From assembly GCA_002682825.1 (NCBI GenBank), contig NOKP01000010.1, positions 682,001 to 746,000 on the forward strand: a stretch of 64,000 bases of DNA, given 5' to 3'. A program made the position numbers and the translations under genes. Under the pieces are notes generated by a model. That model searched no databases. It worked only from the letters and a program-made list of their open reading frames with translations, and had not been told where the DNA came from. This document shows, in pieces, positions 35,331-46,729 of this stretch (the first letter of the stretch is position 1; the number at the start of each line of letters is the position of its first letter). This stretch comes from Neonectria sp. B-13 (taxonomy: Eukaryota; Ascomycota; Sordariomycetes; Hypocreales; Nectriaceae).

Positions 35331-35487
35331 AACTCCACCTCTTCCCAAATCCTCTCACGCCTCGACGTCACCGACCCTCGCCGATCCTCTCCCACGCCGC
35401 GCCTCTCCGTCACGCCAACCGCGGGGGCAACAAATTCCTCCGTTTGCAGAACCCTCGTCCAAGTGAGGTCGGGTTCTGCGTCTTTCA

Positions 35488-38400
35488 ATGCCCTGGCAGC
35501 CTCTCCCCCGTATTGCGTTCGCCGTTGCGACCTACCCGTTCCCAGCCTCGAGTCCGGCCGACCTACCTCTCGAAATCGGCGATGAGCTCTACATCATCGA
35601 GGAAACGCCTGACGGCAACTGGCTGCGCGGCTACCTCGTGGCCCCTCCCAGTCTGCTCGCCGGACTGACCTCGGTCAAGGGCCAGACCCTCGAGGCCCGC
35701 GTCTTCAGCGGAATCTTCCCCCGGAGTTGCGTTGAGGTTCGTGAGATGCTTGGCGAATCCGACGATGGCGACGACAACGACGACGACGTGACGAGCGACG
35801 GCGCCGCCACCACACCTACCACCGGCGATGTTCGTCCCGCGAGCGACTCTGCCAAGAGCGGCGTTACCGGTGGCTCTACGCGCAAAAAGAGAAAGGACGG
35901 GGATAGGCTAACGGGCTCGAGCAAGGGCAGAACTCCGTTAAAAGAGCTTCCCAACGGAACCCTGGGAGGCCTGTCTATTCCCATGACGAGAGATCCTGAT
36001 GCGCCGCGCCCTGCTGCTCCTGTTCCTATGCTGAAGATTGGTGACGAGACTCCGACCTCTGTATCGGAGCCCCTGATCGATGAAATCGCATCGTGCTTGC
36101 GAGAATGGCACTCAACCAACCTCCACCAGCTCCTCCTCTCCCGACAGTACGCCCGACTAGACAAGCTCTCCCAGCTCATCAATAACCTCAACCTCGCTCG
36201 TCAACAATTTCTCTACAACGTCCTCACTGGCCACGAATACGATCGATTACGAGAACAGACCGTTTGGGACCTGGTCAGGGTGAACAAGTTATGCGGCGGC
36301 GAAGTCATTGTCCGGGACCCCGAGGCTCGTGGTCGAATTCTCACAGCCGATGACTGTGTCGTCAAAGTCACAAAGCTACAATCAGTTATGAGTCTCTTAG
36401 ACGAGCCTCCTCAGCCAGCCGTTGAGCTGACAGCTCTACATCATCTCTTGGTTGAGATTAAGGGCTTTGCTGGAGCTTCAGTCGAGGAAACTTCCCTCCT
36501 TGTCTACCTCGTCAGCAAACCTTCGCATGACAAGCCCTTCACACTGTCAGAGCCCTTCTCCATTACGGTATCTCCCGGAGGTTCCATCGGGAACTTGGCC
36601 AAGAATATTCAGAACCGAACCCTCTTCACCGACCTGTCCTCTCAGGATGTCGGTGACGTGCCTTCTGCCGAATCCGAGCTCTATTTGGTGGTCAAGGTCA
36701 TGATTTCTCAACCGATTACACCCACAAAACCGCCCTCTCGATCAGGGGCTGTTCCTCAGAGTTCGTACTCCACCTCACAAATGAAGCCCACGTCTTCTGG
36801 CGGGGGCAAGTCTTCTAGGAGAAGCATGATGTGGGGTGGAAAGGCTACGCGTTCTGCCTTTTCGAGGGGCTCTCCGGTGACGGGACGGTTGGATTCGTTG
36901 ACCGAGGACGACGAGCGACCATCAACAAATGGAATGGGGAGCCGAGATGGATATGGTCGTCCGAGCACCGCAGGCTCCAAGAATGGCTTCCCGGTAGAAT
37001 CCGTCCAGTTGTCCGAACGTACCGTCGGAGTCGGAGTCTTGAGACTCAACTCGATCATGAAGCAGCAAGAAGAGGTTGAACATGTTGTGAACATCTGGTC
37101 CGAGTCACCCAGATTTGTACTCGAAAAGGAGGCTGGTGATGACTGGGAACCTTTGGTCAAGGAACTGCTTGATAATCCGGCGGGACATTTCGAGAAATCA
37201 AGGAGGGGGGAGCGATTGCAGGTCCAGCTCAGAGGATTCAACCATGGCGACGCAGATGCCTTGATCAAGGCCACACCGACCTTGCTCTCTGGAGTTTCCA
37301 AGACTAGCAAAATGGGGTTCTCCGGAGCGCCAACGAAGCCTCGTTCAGATATTTATCTGACTCTCAACGACGCAGTTCTCGCCAAACAGAACCTCCTATC
37401 TCGATACGGCGGAAGTGCGACATCCATGCCTAACAGTCTTAGCGGAACCAATCTGCAGATTACCCTCGAGGTCAGGAAGAACACCGGGGAGCGGATACAA
37501 AACTGCATCCATGCGTCCTCCAATACTGACGCGGTGACTACTTTTAAGTCGTTGGCAACGGACAGGGGTAAATCCTGGGGGCAGACGTTGCGACTGTCGT
37601 TGGCATCAGCTGATGTTTCTAACTCTCATGTTGTCATGTTTCTCTCGGATATGCCCAACCCGCCCTTCGCCGTTGCTTATATACCCCTCTGGGACCACCA
37701 GGCATTTATTCGCGACGGACTGCACGGGCTCTTGCTCTATAAGATAGACGAGAACACCTCAACGACGCTGCCTGGTCCCTCTGGAAAGGGAGGATATCTG
37801 TCACTACAATGGAGCTCCCGAGGCAAGGGCGAGCATTCAGCTGAGGTTACCGGCCCTCTCGCTACCCTCCGCGTGGAAACATACCTCTGCAGCACACGCT
37901 TTTCTCAAGACAGGGTTATCTTGGGGCTCCTGAAATGGAAGGAGATGCCCCGGGAGGATGTTCCAGCGGTGTTACGACAGCTTATCTTCGTTCCAGAAAT
38001 TGAAGTGGTCAAGCTGCTGAACGACGTACTGGACAGCCTCTTCGGAATTCTTGTCGAGTTCACTGGCAGCGACGAATATGAAGACTTGGTCTTCACGGCC
38101 CTAGTCAGGGTCTTGGGCATCGTTCACGACAGAAGATTTAATCTGGGTCCCCTCGTCGACCACTACGCGGAAAACCAGTTCAACTACCCATTCGCCACTC
38201 CTTGTCTGGTTCGATCATTCACCCGACTTCTCCAAAACCCTACCCACCCCGAGACTGCTCGAAAGCTACGAGCTACCTTCAAGGTTGTGAGGCATATTCT
38301 CAAATTCATCACACACGCCCGAGGCCAGCAAAAGGAAAAGGAGGCTGGAATAGGAATCACCTCTAACACCACTCCTTTCACTCGAGATCTCCGCGCCATC

Positions 38401-41400
38401 TTCAAGGCTCTTGATACCATGATGCGCAACCCTGCCCCCGCCCTTGTGGGCAGCCAGACCTTGGCCGTTCAGCATTTCCATCAGTGGTTACCAGAGCTTG
38501 CTGGCCTTTTGACGACAGAAGAAATTCTTCACATTGCCATCGACTTTATGGACTCCTGTACCGAGGTGAAGGGCAAGCTTATCTTGTACAAGCTGGTCCT
38601 GATTATGAATTACGGCAAACTGGACCTGTTTGCCCACCCCGATCAGAAGTCCGCCTTGAGCACCAATACCGTTCGATGGATCACCCCTCATTGGGGCCAC
38701 GCTGACGAGCTTACCGATCAATGGCGAGACCAGATCCGCCTGTGTTGCTCTGTGCTGGCCAGCCAGATAGAATACCTTGGCTCAAACATCCCCGACCACA
38801 TCCCCAAGATCATCGACTCTTACTTGTCAATTCTCGACGCGCCTCCTAAGCCAAGGGGTCGCCTATCACTCTTGTTCCCATCTACCTACCCATTTCCTGC
38901 CAAGCCTGTCACAAACGATGTTCAATTTGACGAGGCATTGGTTGAGCTCTCTGCCGTTTTATCCGCTATATCCAACACCTCTTCGGGGATGCAGGTTGAG
39001 CTGACTGATGACGACCTCACTACGATTCTAGAGAACCTCCTACGAGTGCAAATGAGTGTCCTAAAGGGCGAAGCGTACCCCACAGAATGGCTTAGTGTGC
39101 ATATTCACCACCACAAGTCTATTATGCGTACCCTTGAATACCTAGCTAGTATCATGCTGGTTTCGTTCCTCCCCGACCCTGATGACGCAGAGAGTTTCAA
39201 CACCGAGTTATGGAAGCTATTCTTTACAACTCTTCTCAAGCTTGTGGGCAGTACGTCATTGGCTTTGGAGACGTTCCCCGAGCAGAAGCGAAGAGCAGTG
39301 TGGAAGATTGCTGGCGATGTCCGGGAGCATGGCGCAGAACTCCTGCGGAGGACCTGGGAGGCCATTGGCTGGGATACTACCCCCGACGAGCGATCTCGGT
39401 TCCGCCTCGTCAAGATGGGTGGGTATCAAGTTCAATATGTCCCGACCCTCGTGGGTCCAATTGTCGAGCTTTGCTTGAGTGTACATGAAGGCCTTCGAAA
39501 AATGGCTGTCGAGGTTCTCCAGACCATGATTGTCAGCGAGTGGACTTTGAGTGAAGACCTGTCCGTCATTCAGACCGAAACAATCGACTGTCTGGACATC
39601 TTCTTCAAGGAGAAGCCTCTGACCGAGAGCATTCTTCAGAAGCTATTCATCAGGGAGCTTTTGGAGCGATTTGAAGGACTCGAAAATATCCCAGACGAGC
39701 CGCTGTACACCGCCGTGCGCGAACTTATCGGCACTTTTGACGAGTTCCTCGATCTTCTGGTCGCGGTTCACAGCAGCGATGGTACTGGTGAAGCAACGCA
39801 CCTCATCAACAGACTACGCCTCATGGAGTTCCTCCGCGATATGCAGAAAGAGGAGATCTTCGTCCGCTATGTCCACCAACTGGCAAATCTTCAAGCCGAT
39901 TCAAGGAATTACGCGGAGGCTGGCTTGGCACTGCGTCTTCATGCCGATCTGTACGAATGGGACCCCGTAGACCAGACTCCTGCTCTTCCTGACCCGGAGT
40001 TCCCCGCGCAAACCCAGTTTGAGCGCAAGGAGAGGATATACTTTGACATGATCAAACACTTCGAGGAAGGAGAGTCTTGGAGCAATGCTTTGGCTGCCTA
40101 CAAGGAATTGCAAGTGCAGTACGAGACGAACATCTTCGACTTTGCCAAGCTAGCTAGGACCGATCGGGCGATTGCGACTATCTACGAAACGATCTCCAAG
40201 AGCGACAGGCTCATCCCCAAGTACTTCAAGGTTGCTTACAAGGGACTGGGCTTCCCTGGCAATGTTCGGGACAAGGAATACGTCTACGAGGGTTCCCCCA
40301 CTGAGCGGGCCTCTGCCTTCACCGACCGCATGCAAGAGCAATATCCTTCAGCCCAGATTGTTACTGGTGGTGATGTGGACGATGTGGAGGGGCAGTTCCT
40401 GGTTATCTCGGTCGTTACGCCTCACCGCGACCCATCTCACCATGTATTCCAGCGAGCGCGGGTTCCACAAGTGATCCGGGACTTCCTCCTGTCTTCTCAC
40501 CCGCAGAGCTTCTCCGTTTCCACGAAACGCAGCACAGCAGGCCCTGTCAAGGAGCATTATGCCGAGAAGTTCGTGTTCACCACTGCCGATCCGTTCCCGA
40601 CCATCCTCCGACGAAGCGAGGTTGTCGAAACCCAGGAGATCAGGCTCGACGCCCACGAGACGGCATTGGAGCGGATCGTGCGCAAGACGCAGGAAATGAC
40701 GGCCCTCGAACGTCGGGTGGTTGAAGGCGACTACGAAAACGCGCAGCTACTACTCGATGCTGTGACTGTTTCCGTCAATCCCACCTCGGAGAACAGTGTT
40801 GCATGTTATCGCCAGTTGCTGCCGGAACCCAAGGAAGAAGACGAGGACGAGGATGAGGATGAGGAAGCGGAAGAAGTCCAGCTGAGCCCGCAGGATAGTG
40901 CGATCAAGATGGCACTCGTCGACCATGCCATCATGATCAAGAGGTGCCTGGCAATGTTTGCTCGAAGCTCGAATGAGCTCCTCAACCGAAGGCACGAGGA
41001 GCTGCAAAGATGTGAGTTAGCTGCCTATTGGGCTTGACTATCAGTCAACTAACCACCGAGCTAGTCTTCGAGAGCACCTTTGCCCCTGAGATCGCGCACT
41101 TCGCCCCCGCGCAGCCGCTACGCGACAACACAACCACCCCATCGCCCACTTGGAGACGATCGTCACGAACGTCTGATCAAAGCCCAAGGCAGCTGAGCAT
41201 TGGGAATGGTGTCACTGCCGAGGAAGCGTCTGTAATCAGGCCAGTCTCTATGCGCCACAGAGGCGCACGACTTAGCTTCTTAGGCGGAAAGAAGAGGGAG
41301 CTGGATTTGCCGACTGAGCCCGAGGAGAGCGCCGTGGACGTGGAAACGTCCAGCAGCCACAGTCGCAGCCTCAGCCACAGCCAAAGTAGGGATAACCATA

Positions 41401-41648
41401 GTTATAACCGCCGGCATAGCTTCTTCCGAACTCAATCTCACGAAGAGAAGCGTGAAGACGACCCGCACGGCGGTTTTGTCAGCAGAGGAAGCGTCGAGGT
41501 TGTTAGACAAGTGGATGACAAACCAAGCGAGAAAACTGGCGGCGGGCTGAGCAAGAAGAACAGCGTGCGGAAGAGGTTCAGCATGCTCAAGCTGGGCCGG
41601 AAGGGCAACAAAGGGAATGATATGATGGGCAGCCTGGATGAGGAGTAG
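35488..41648 (+). CDS. DOCK-family guanine nucleotide exchange factor (Dck1-like)
   Basis: Exons 35488-41011 and 41065-41648 give 2035 residues. DOCK proteins activate Rac/Cdc42/Rho GTPases together with an ELMO partner (Dck1-Lmo1-Rho5 in yeast). The N-terminus IAFAVATYPFPAS...LEIGDELYIIEETPDGNWL is an SH3 domain at about residues 9-80. The DHR-1/C2 region starts near residue 615 (DIYLTLNDAVLAKQN). The DHR-2 catalytic region runs from about residue 1445 (HQLANLQADSRNYAEAGLAL and LYEWDP) to about 1830, with YKGLGFPGNVRDKEYVYEG inside it. The C-terminal exon encodes a disordered Ser/Arg tail ending in a basic KKNSVRKRFSMLKLGRK. The start was chosen because PWQPLPRIAFAVAT matches the usual N-terminus. 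Confidence 0.92.
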
Positions 41649-42254
41649 GACTACTTCCGGGCTTACTTTGGGCGATACAATGTCGGCTTTGAAGCCGGTG
41701 CCACCCGGTGTTCCGGGATAATGGAGGCGCGATCCCACGACGACCCTCCTCGATGACGGCAGGCAGGAGACCCTGCCTGATCTTTTTTCACTTCATCTTC
41801 GCTTCTTGACGTGGCCTTTTTTACTTTATTCCTTTTGTTTGAAACTTATACAGACGGCAAGCACAACGCTTTGCATATAGTTTGACATGGAGGGGGAGGA
41901 GGAGACTACCAAGACAACAACAGACCGGGACGAGGGATCACTGGACAGCGAGTGTGAGACAGGACGTTTAGTTGACGAAGAGTTGGTCGCGTCCCTCCTG
42001 CTGGGGAACAGGGGGGTCCGGATGTGTTGATACCTCGCCGGCCTGGATGATGGACACGGGCTGGCTTTTCTTGTGCTTTCCTATTTTTTTTTTGCTTTCT
42101 TCCTGTAGCTTGGTGTTCTGGATACCTGCGATATTGTGTATACCTAGGAGGGGCATTGTCTCGAAAAAATCAAAATACTTCATGTTCCGAGGTTGGTTTC
42201 ACCCTGACTGAGTCTGTTGTCAATTGTGAACTGCCATTCAATCAAGCCTATCAA
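41649..42254. other. Convergent 3' region DOCK-HeLo gene
   Basis: 606 bp between the stops of two convergent genes. It has T-rich tracts (41815-41840 and 42082-42092). No coding evidence. Confidence 0.4.
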
Positions 42255-43925
42255 CTAGACTACTATTTCACATAACTGAATCCAAACCTTTTCAATATAT
42301 CTCGACTTCACCAAGACCCCATCTCCATCTCGAAACTCCTTGTCATCTCCGAAATCCGAGTTTCCCTCGTCGAGACATGTCAAACATGTCTCTACGATCT
42401 TGCAGTACTTTTCACCCATTTCTTGCTGCAGGCGGCTTCCTCTGGCTAGTTGGAGAAAGTGTTCCTTCATGGACTTGGGATCCTGAAGTAGCTGAGAGCT
42501 GGCGGCATTGCCGTGCTCTATCCCCAGCCCCGGGCCATGCTGTGCAGGTCCTTGCGGGCCAGGATAAGTGACGAAGCTCTCCCATAATCCAATCTCCAGC
42601 ATGCAAACGCCAACGCTGTAGATGTCGTGCCTCATTTCGTATTTGTTGTGCAGCGCGGCACCTCGACGAGAGGGGTGACGGTATATCTCCTTCTCCCAAT
42701 CGTTGTCGGCAACACGGCGTGTCCCACCATCAGCGTTGCGAAGCACATCGAAACCGACCAGCACGGCTGTCTCTTCCGGGGTGTTCTCTCTTATAGTATC
42801 AGGAGGCGTCCTGTGTCTCTGGCCGCCACCGGTCAGAATGAGTATAGTCTCGGGCCGAATGTTCTTGTGAACGAATTTGTACACATGGACGAAGTTCACA
42901 GCATTTACCAACTGTCGAGCGAGTTTGAGACGATGAGAGAACAAGTGGTGCTTATCATGAGGCCCGCGGAGGAGATGAGCTCGCACACTCTCCATCTCCG
43001 GATGGGTGTCCGGGATGCGGAACACAAACGAAAGACCCTTGGTGTCGATGGAAGGATCAGCTTTGTCGACTGAAGTGTCGATCTCGCCCTTGAGCACCGA
43101 CTTGCATTCAAGTAGCCCAAAGGTGAATGGGTCGGCGTGTCGGAGTCTCTCGGCGAAGTTGCGGATGTCTTCCCTCACGTCTTCCATGTGGAGTACTGAC
43201 TTGCAAGTGACGGGATCAAGCAACACGGTCACGTTCTTCCGTCTTCGCTGCGCCACGCTGACTGGGCTGAAGGGGACGGCGCGGATGCTTTTTATCTCGA
43301 GGCCGCCCGGTTCGAGGAAGATGGTGCGTTTGGGATCGCTTCCGTCCGACCTCAACGCAATGCGTACGTGCTTCGCAGCTCGGATAAGGGATGTTGAATC
43401 GTTCTGGACCGTGTTCCCCAGGTTCTCAGCGGTGGCCTCGAGTTGCTGGTCCACCGTCTTGCTGGGGCTGGTCATGATAACGAACCAGGTCGCCACGTAG
43501 GTTTTGAGCCGGTGCTCGATATTCTCAATGGCATTCTCGAGGTCTTTTTCGTTGCGAAAATACTGCGCTTTCTTGGTGTTGGTCGCCCAGAATGATTTTG
43601 CAGATCTAGGAAGAGGCGTGTCCGGAGGCTTGAAGGCCTCCAACTTCGAGTTGATGTCATGCAAGTCGGTCTGCAACCTGTGGAGGGCATGGGTTTGGAG
43701 GTTGATACATGCTTCGGACAACTTGGCCACCGACCCTTTCAAGACACCAAGTAGGGCATCGATGGTCATCCAAATCAACTCAGCTTGATGGGCGAGGTTG
43801 CTGAGTCGGGTGTTTGCGTTTTTGAAAGACTGAAATATCTCGTAGAGATCTTTGGCTCTCTTGATGCAGACGTCGACGACACCGACCAAGCCGGCGATGC
43901 CCATGGCTAACTCGGCGCCCGACAT
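42255..43925 (-). CDS. HeLo-like N-terminal domain plus pseudokinase (candidate fungal cell-death/NLR-associated protein)
   Basis: A single frame of 556 residues. The N-terminus (SGAELAMGIAGLVGVVDVC, then an all-helical stretch to about residue 200) resembles the HeLo/HeLo-like four-helix bundles of fungal incompatibility proteins, which are compared with MLKL. The conserved TWFVIM near residue 145 fits the large fungal family of HeLo-like proteins with C-terminal kinase-like domains. From about residue 275 a kinase fold is recognisable but degenerate. There is no glycine-rich loop. The catalytic loop reads FVHKNIRPETIL (about 350) in place of HRDxKxxN. The DFG position reads VGFDV (about 390). 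HDIYSVGVCMLEIGLW is the alpha-F helix. It is therefore a predicted pseudokinase. It lies 377 bp from the divergent kinase gene. Confidence 0.8.
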   Translation of the reverse strand: MSGAELAMGIAGLVGVVDVCIKRAKDLYEIFQSFKNANTRLSNLAHQAELIWMTIDALLGVLKGSVAKLSEACINLQTHALHRLQTDLHDINSKLEAFKPPDTPLPRSAKSFWATNTKKAQYFRNEKDLENAIENIEHRLKTYVATWFVIMTSPSKTVDQQLEATAENLGNTVQNDSTSLIRAAKHVRIALRSDGSDPKRTIFLEPGGLEIKSIRAVPFSPVSVAQRRRKNVTVLLDPVTCKSVLHMEDVREDIRNFAERLRHADPFTFGLLECKSVLKGEIDTSVDKADPSIDTKGLSFVFRIPDTHPEMESVRAHLLRGPHDKHHLFSHRLKLARQLVNAVNFVHVYKFVHKNIRPETILILTGGGQRHRTPPDTIRENTPEETAVLVGFDVLRNADGGTRRVADNDWEKEIYRHPSRRGAALHNKYEMRHDIYSVGVCMLEIGLWESFVTYPGPQGPAQHGPGLGIEHGNAASSQLLQDPKSMKEHFLQLARGSRLQQEMGEKYCKIVETCLTCLDEGNSDFGDDKEFRDGDGVLVKSRYIEKVWIQLCEIVV

Positions 43926-44302
43926 TCTGTTATCGGTTGAAGCGATGGAAGATCTTGTCGAGGCGAGTCGATTCCTCTGGATGAATCACAAAGCGGTGCG
44001 TGGCTTCTTCCGCTCTTATAAGCAGCCCCTTTCGCATCTGCGTAGAGCCCAGGGAGGGCCCAGCATTCCTAAACTATCTATCATATGGTGCTACATAACC
44101 GCCATGCCCCTGCCCGGTCCTTGATCTTTGCTTGGATACCATATCCGAGCCTCATGATGGTGCCCGAGGGAAGTTCAGCGGCCTCACCGCCCTCGCTATT
44201 CTTCCCCTCCTTGGGAAGTTGCACGAAGGGGGCCTCCGTACAACCACACCAGAGTCCATGATCCTGTGACTGGAAGCATTGTGAGTGAATCACTAACTCG
44301 AG
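43926..44302. promoter_or_regulatory. Divergent promoter of the HeLo-pseudokinase and kinase genes
   Basis: 377 bp between the start codons; it could drive both genes together. No known binding site recognised. The region would shrink from the right if the upstream kinase start (44303) is used, and grow to 455 bp if the ATG at 44381 is used. Confidence 0.5.
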
Positions 44303-46108
44303 ATGTCTATTAGTAGGGACGAAAATGGCGCCCAGCCTCAGTTACCTTGGTATCAACAATATACAGCAGCCTCCCACACCATGTCTGACCTCCCCGACCT
44401 TGTTCGAGACACCAAGCTATATACTTGGATCGACGGAGACCGCATATTCCATCGACAATACGAAGCGGAAGATGACTTGCGGCCTACGGAACAATTGGAG
44501 GAATGGAAGAGGGTAAAAAAGCTAGGCAGAGGCGGTTACGGTGAAGTGTGGCTTCATGACTGCTTGAGTGGGAAACAAGCGCACCGACAGCGAGCCGTTA
44601 AAGCAATCGCCTTGCCTCCCGTCATGAATAAAACCAACTCCCGCGAACTGGAAACGATGGCAAAGTTCTCTCAGCGCCGAGTGAGTTTGCACACCGAAGC
44701 TGTTTCCACCCGTTCGTATGGAAAGACATGCCAACGTAATATCTAGTTTGGCCCGTACTTCGTGAAATTTCTCGGATGGTACCACGATTCTAGAGAGCTC
44801 TATATTGCGATGGAGTATCTTCCCCTTGGTGACCTCAAGAGCCACATGGCTGAGAACGCTCCCCTGGCCGAGGTGGACGCCCGAGAAATCACATTCCAAG
44901 TGCTGGAGGGCTTGAATATCATGCACCAGGAGGGCTTCGCACATCGTGATATCAAACCCGACGCAAGTTACCCTTGGCCCCCGCATTCCAACGTCGGCTA
45001 AAAATCATGTATAGAACATTCTCATCAAGCAGCGACCGCCTTGCTCCAAGTGGTGGGTGGTAATCAGCGACTTTGGCATCAGCAAGCGTGTTGCTGCCCT
45101 GCAGACACTGACGTCGGACAACGGCACACTGCTGTACATGGCTCCCGAACTCTGTGTAAGGGAACCTGGCCAGGTTAACTACCAGGTGGCCGATATGTGG
45201 TCCTTGGGAGCAACCGTCTTCTACATGCTCACAGGAACTGCGGTGTTCTCGATCGAACACCACTCCGGCAAAGTCGCTGCCAGCCTCGATGTGTTTCTAG
45301 CCGAGGAGCTGGAAAGACACGGAGCTAGCAATCTTGCCATCGATTTTATCCAGCTTTGCATGAAACGGACGCCTCTTGATCGTATCAAGTCAGAACAAGC
45401 GCTGAACCACCCATGGTTCGAAAAGCAGAAGAATCATCCCCCCTCCTCCTTATCAACCCGGCCTGGTCTCAAGGTATACACGCACATATATCTTCTTACT
45501 CCCTGTGCCTCTTTGACCTTACTGCTATTCCCTGTTTACCAACGCCTTATTTCTCGCGTTTTCATCCCGCTGACGACTATCAGCAACTTCAACAAGCCGA
45601 CAAAACACACGACGGTCCTATTCAAGACGACATTGGCAGTGAACCAGATCCATGGGACACGGTAGAGTCGACGGATTGTACCGCAAAACCTACTACCACC
45701 GACACTGGATCCCCGCCCGCAACCGCGACCAGATCCGCGACCAGATCGCCGACTGAATCTCCAACTGAACCGCCGGATGATATGCCCAAGTTCATCAACG
45801 ATCCGACCATGCACCTATATGTCCCACGAAAGCTTGGAGAAAATGGGGTTCCCCAGGATACACCTAGGGAAGAGTGGTATGTAAACGAACAAGGTCAATC
45901 CTGTTGGAGCCCCTACGTTTACAACCCACCACCTAGCCAGTTTGTGACACCGCCATGGCCCAGTCCCATCAACACGACGAGACAAGGTTTTGCGTACAAT
46001 TATATTCAACCTGTGATTTGTACAGGGTGTTTATATAACATCAGCGTTCCACATTTATGTTATTTTGATAGGCCAAATTGCCCCGGAATTCGGGCGCCCT
46101 GGACATAG
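44303..46108 (+). CDS. Ser/Thr protein kinase, catalytically complete, with Pro/Thr-rich C-terminal tail
   Basis: Exons 44303-44680, 44747-44962, 45015-45473 and 45584-46108 give 525 residues. All key kinase elements are present: LGRGGYGEVWL (about 74-84), VAIK-like lysine in RAVK (100), alpha-C glutamate in SRELE (about 115), HRDIKPDN (192-199), SDFG (216-219), MAPE (240-243) and DMWSLGATVFYML. The N-terminal region (DLVRDTKLYTWIDGDRIFHR) is common in fungal kinases of this type. The second intron is a GC-AG intron (GCAAGT donor at 44963) placed exactly between KPD and NIL. The C-terminal ~170 residues (TKPTTTDTGS..., then Pro/Tyr-rich) have no domain I recognise. ATG 44381 is an alternative start. 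Confidence 0.88.
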
Positions 46109-46729
46109 CTGGTTATGGACGAGCACTGACGAGTACTGGAGGGGGTCCCTGCGATGCCGCAGAGCATTGAATGCTGAATAATACTAATTAATGGCCTAAA
46201 TTCCATCTTCAAGACTGCGGCGAGTGATTGTAAGCCTATTTGAAGCGGGGTTATTCACCTCAATGGCCAAAGCTGTACTATGCCAAGAGGTACTTGACCT
46301 TCGTGACTGAAATGTGAGGAGTGACCAGAGTCTAAAGACTCGTCTCGTTCCTGGGGAACATCGATCAGATAATGAGTAAACTGGCAGTCTAAACATACCC
46401 CTTCCTTGTCTCCCCGTGGTTTATTCCGAAATGTGGAAATTCTAAGCATGTCCATAGTCCTTCCCGTCTGCGATAATCATTGAATGAATAATTGACAACG
46501 TGGGTGGGAGTTTCGGCCTTGATCCGATCGTCTTACTTCTACTGTCGTGATCGCTTGAACCGTCACGGACAACGATGGATTCGAACCCTATGACATAGAA
46601 TTGGTATCATTTCATTCGTAATTACATCAAAACAGATAGCACGGCTCCCTCGTAGCTGTCAATCTATCTGACTAGACCCAGAAACTCCAGTAAAAGAAAA
46701 AAAACCCAACCCAGACATATCTTGTTTGT
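46109..46729. other. Convergent 3' region kinase-Hsp70-like
   Basis: 621 bp, AT-rich in part, between two convergent genes. A tRNA-like TTCGAA word at about 46573 was examined and rejected. No coding sequence seen. Confidence 0.45.

Larger units (their letters stand above)
32029..35487. other. Gene-free divergent region between the NLP and DOCK genes
   Basis: 3.46 kb without a supported gene. It includes a TTAATTAATTAA-like AT word at 32089-32100, an (AAAAAT)n microsatellite at 33754-33789, a second GTAATTAATTAC palindrome (34284-34295) and a third GTACTTCGTAC (34912-34922). Clusters of GTAC-containing words lie at 34130-34620. The last 500 bp is pyrimidine-rich with a 12-bp tandem repeat and is probably the DOCK leader. 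Open frames of 90-230 codons there are proline/serine/arginine-rich and unlikely to be genes. Confidence 0.45.

Noticed and set aside
44046..46108. Amyloid or RHIM-like motif in the kinase tail or HeLo protein
   Set aside because: I looked for a short repeated Gln/Asn/Val-rich motif shared by the two proteins and did not find one.
46540..46640. tRNA-like GGATTCGAACCC word on the minus strand
   Set aside because: The T-arm pairs badly (an A-A mismatch in the stem), no matching acceptor is found about 70 nt away and no D-arm is seen.
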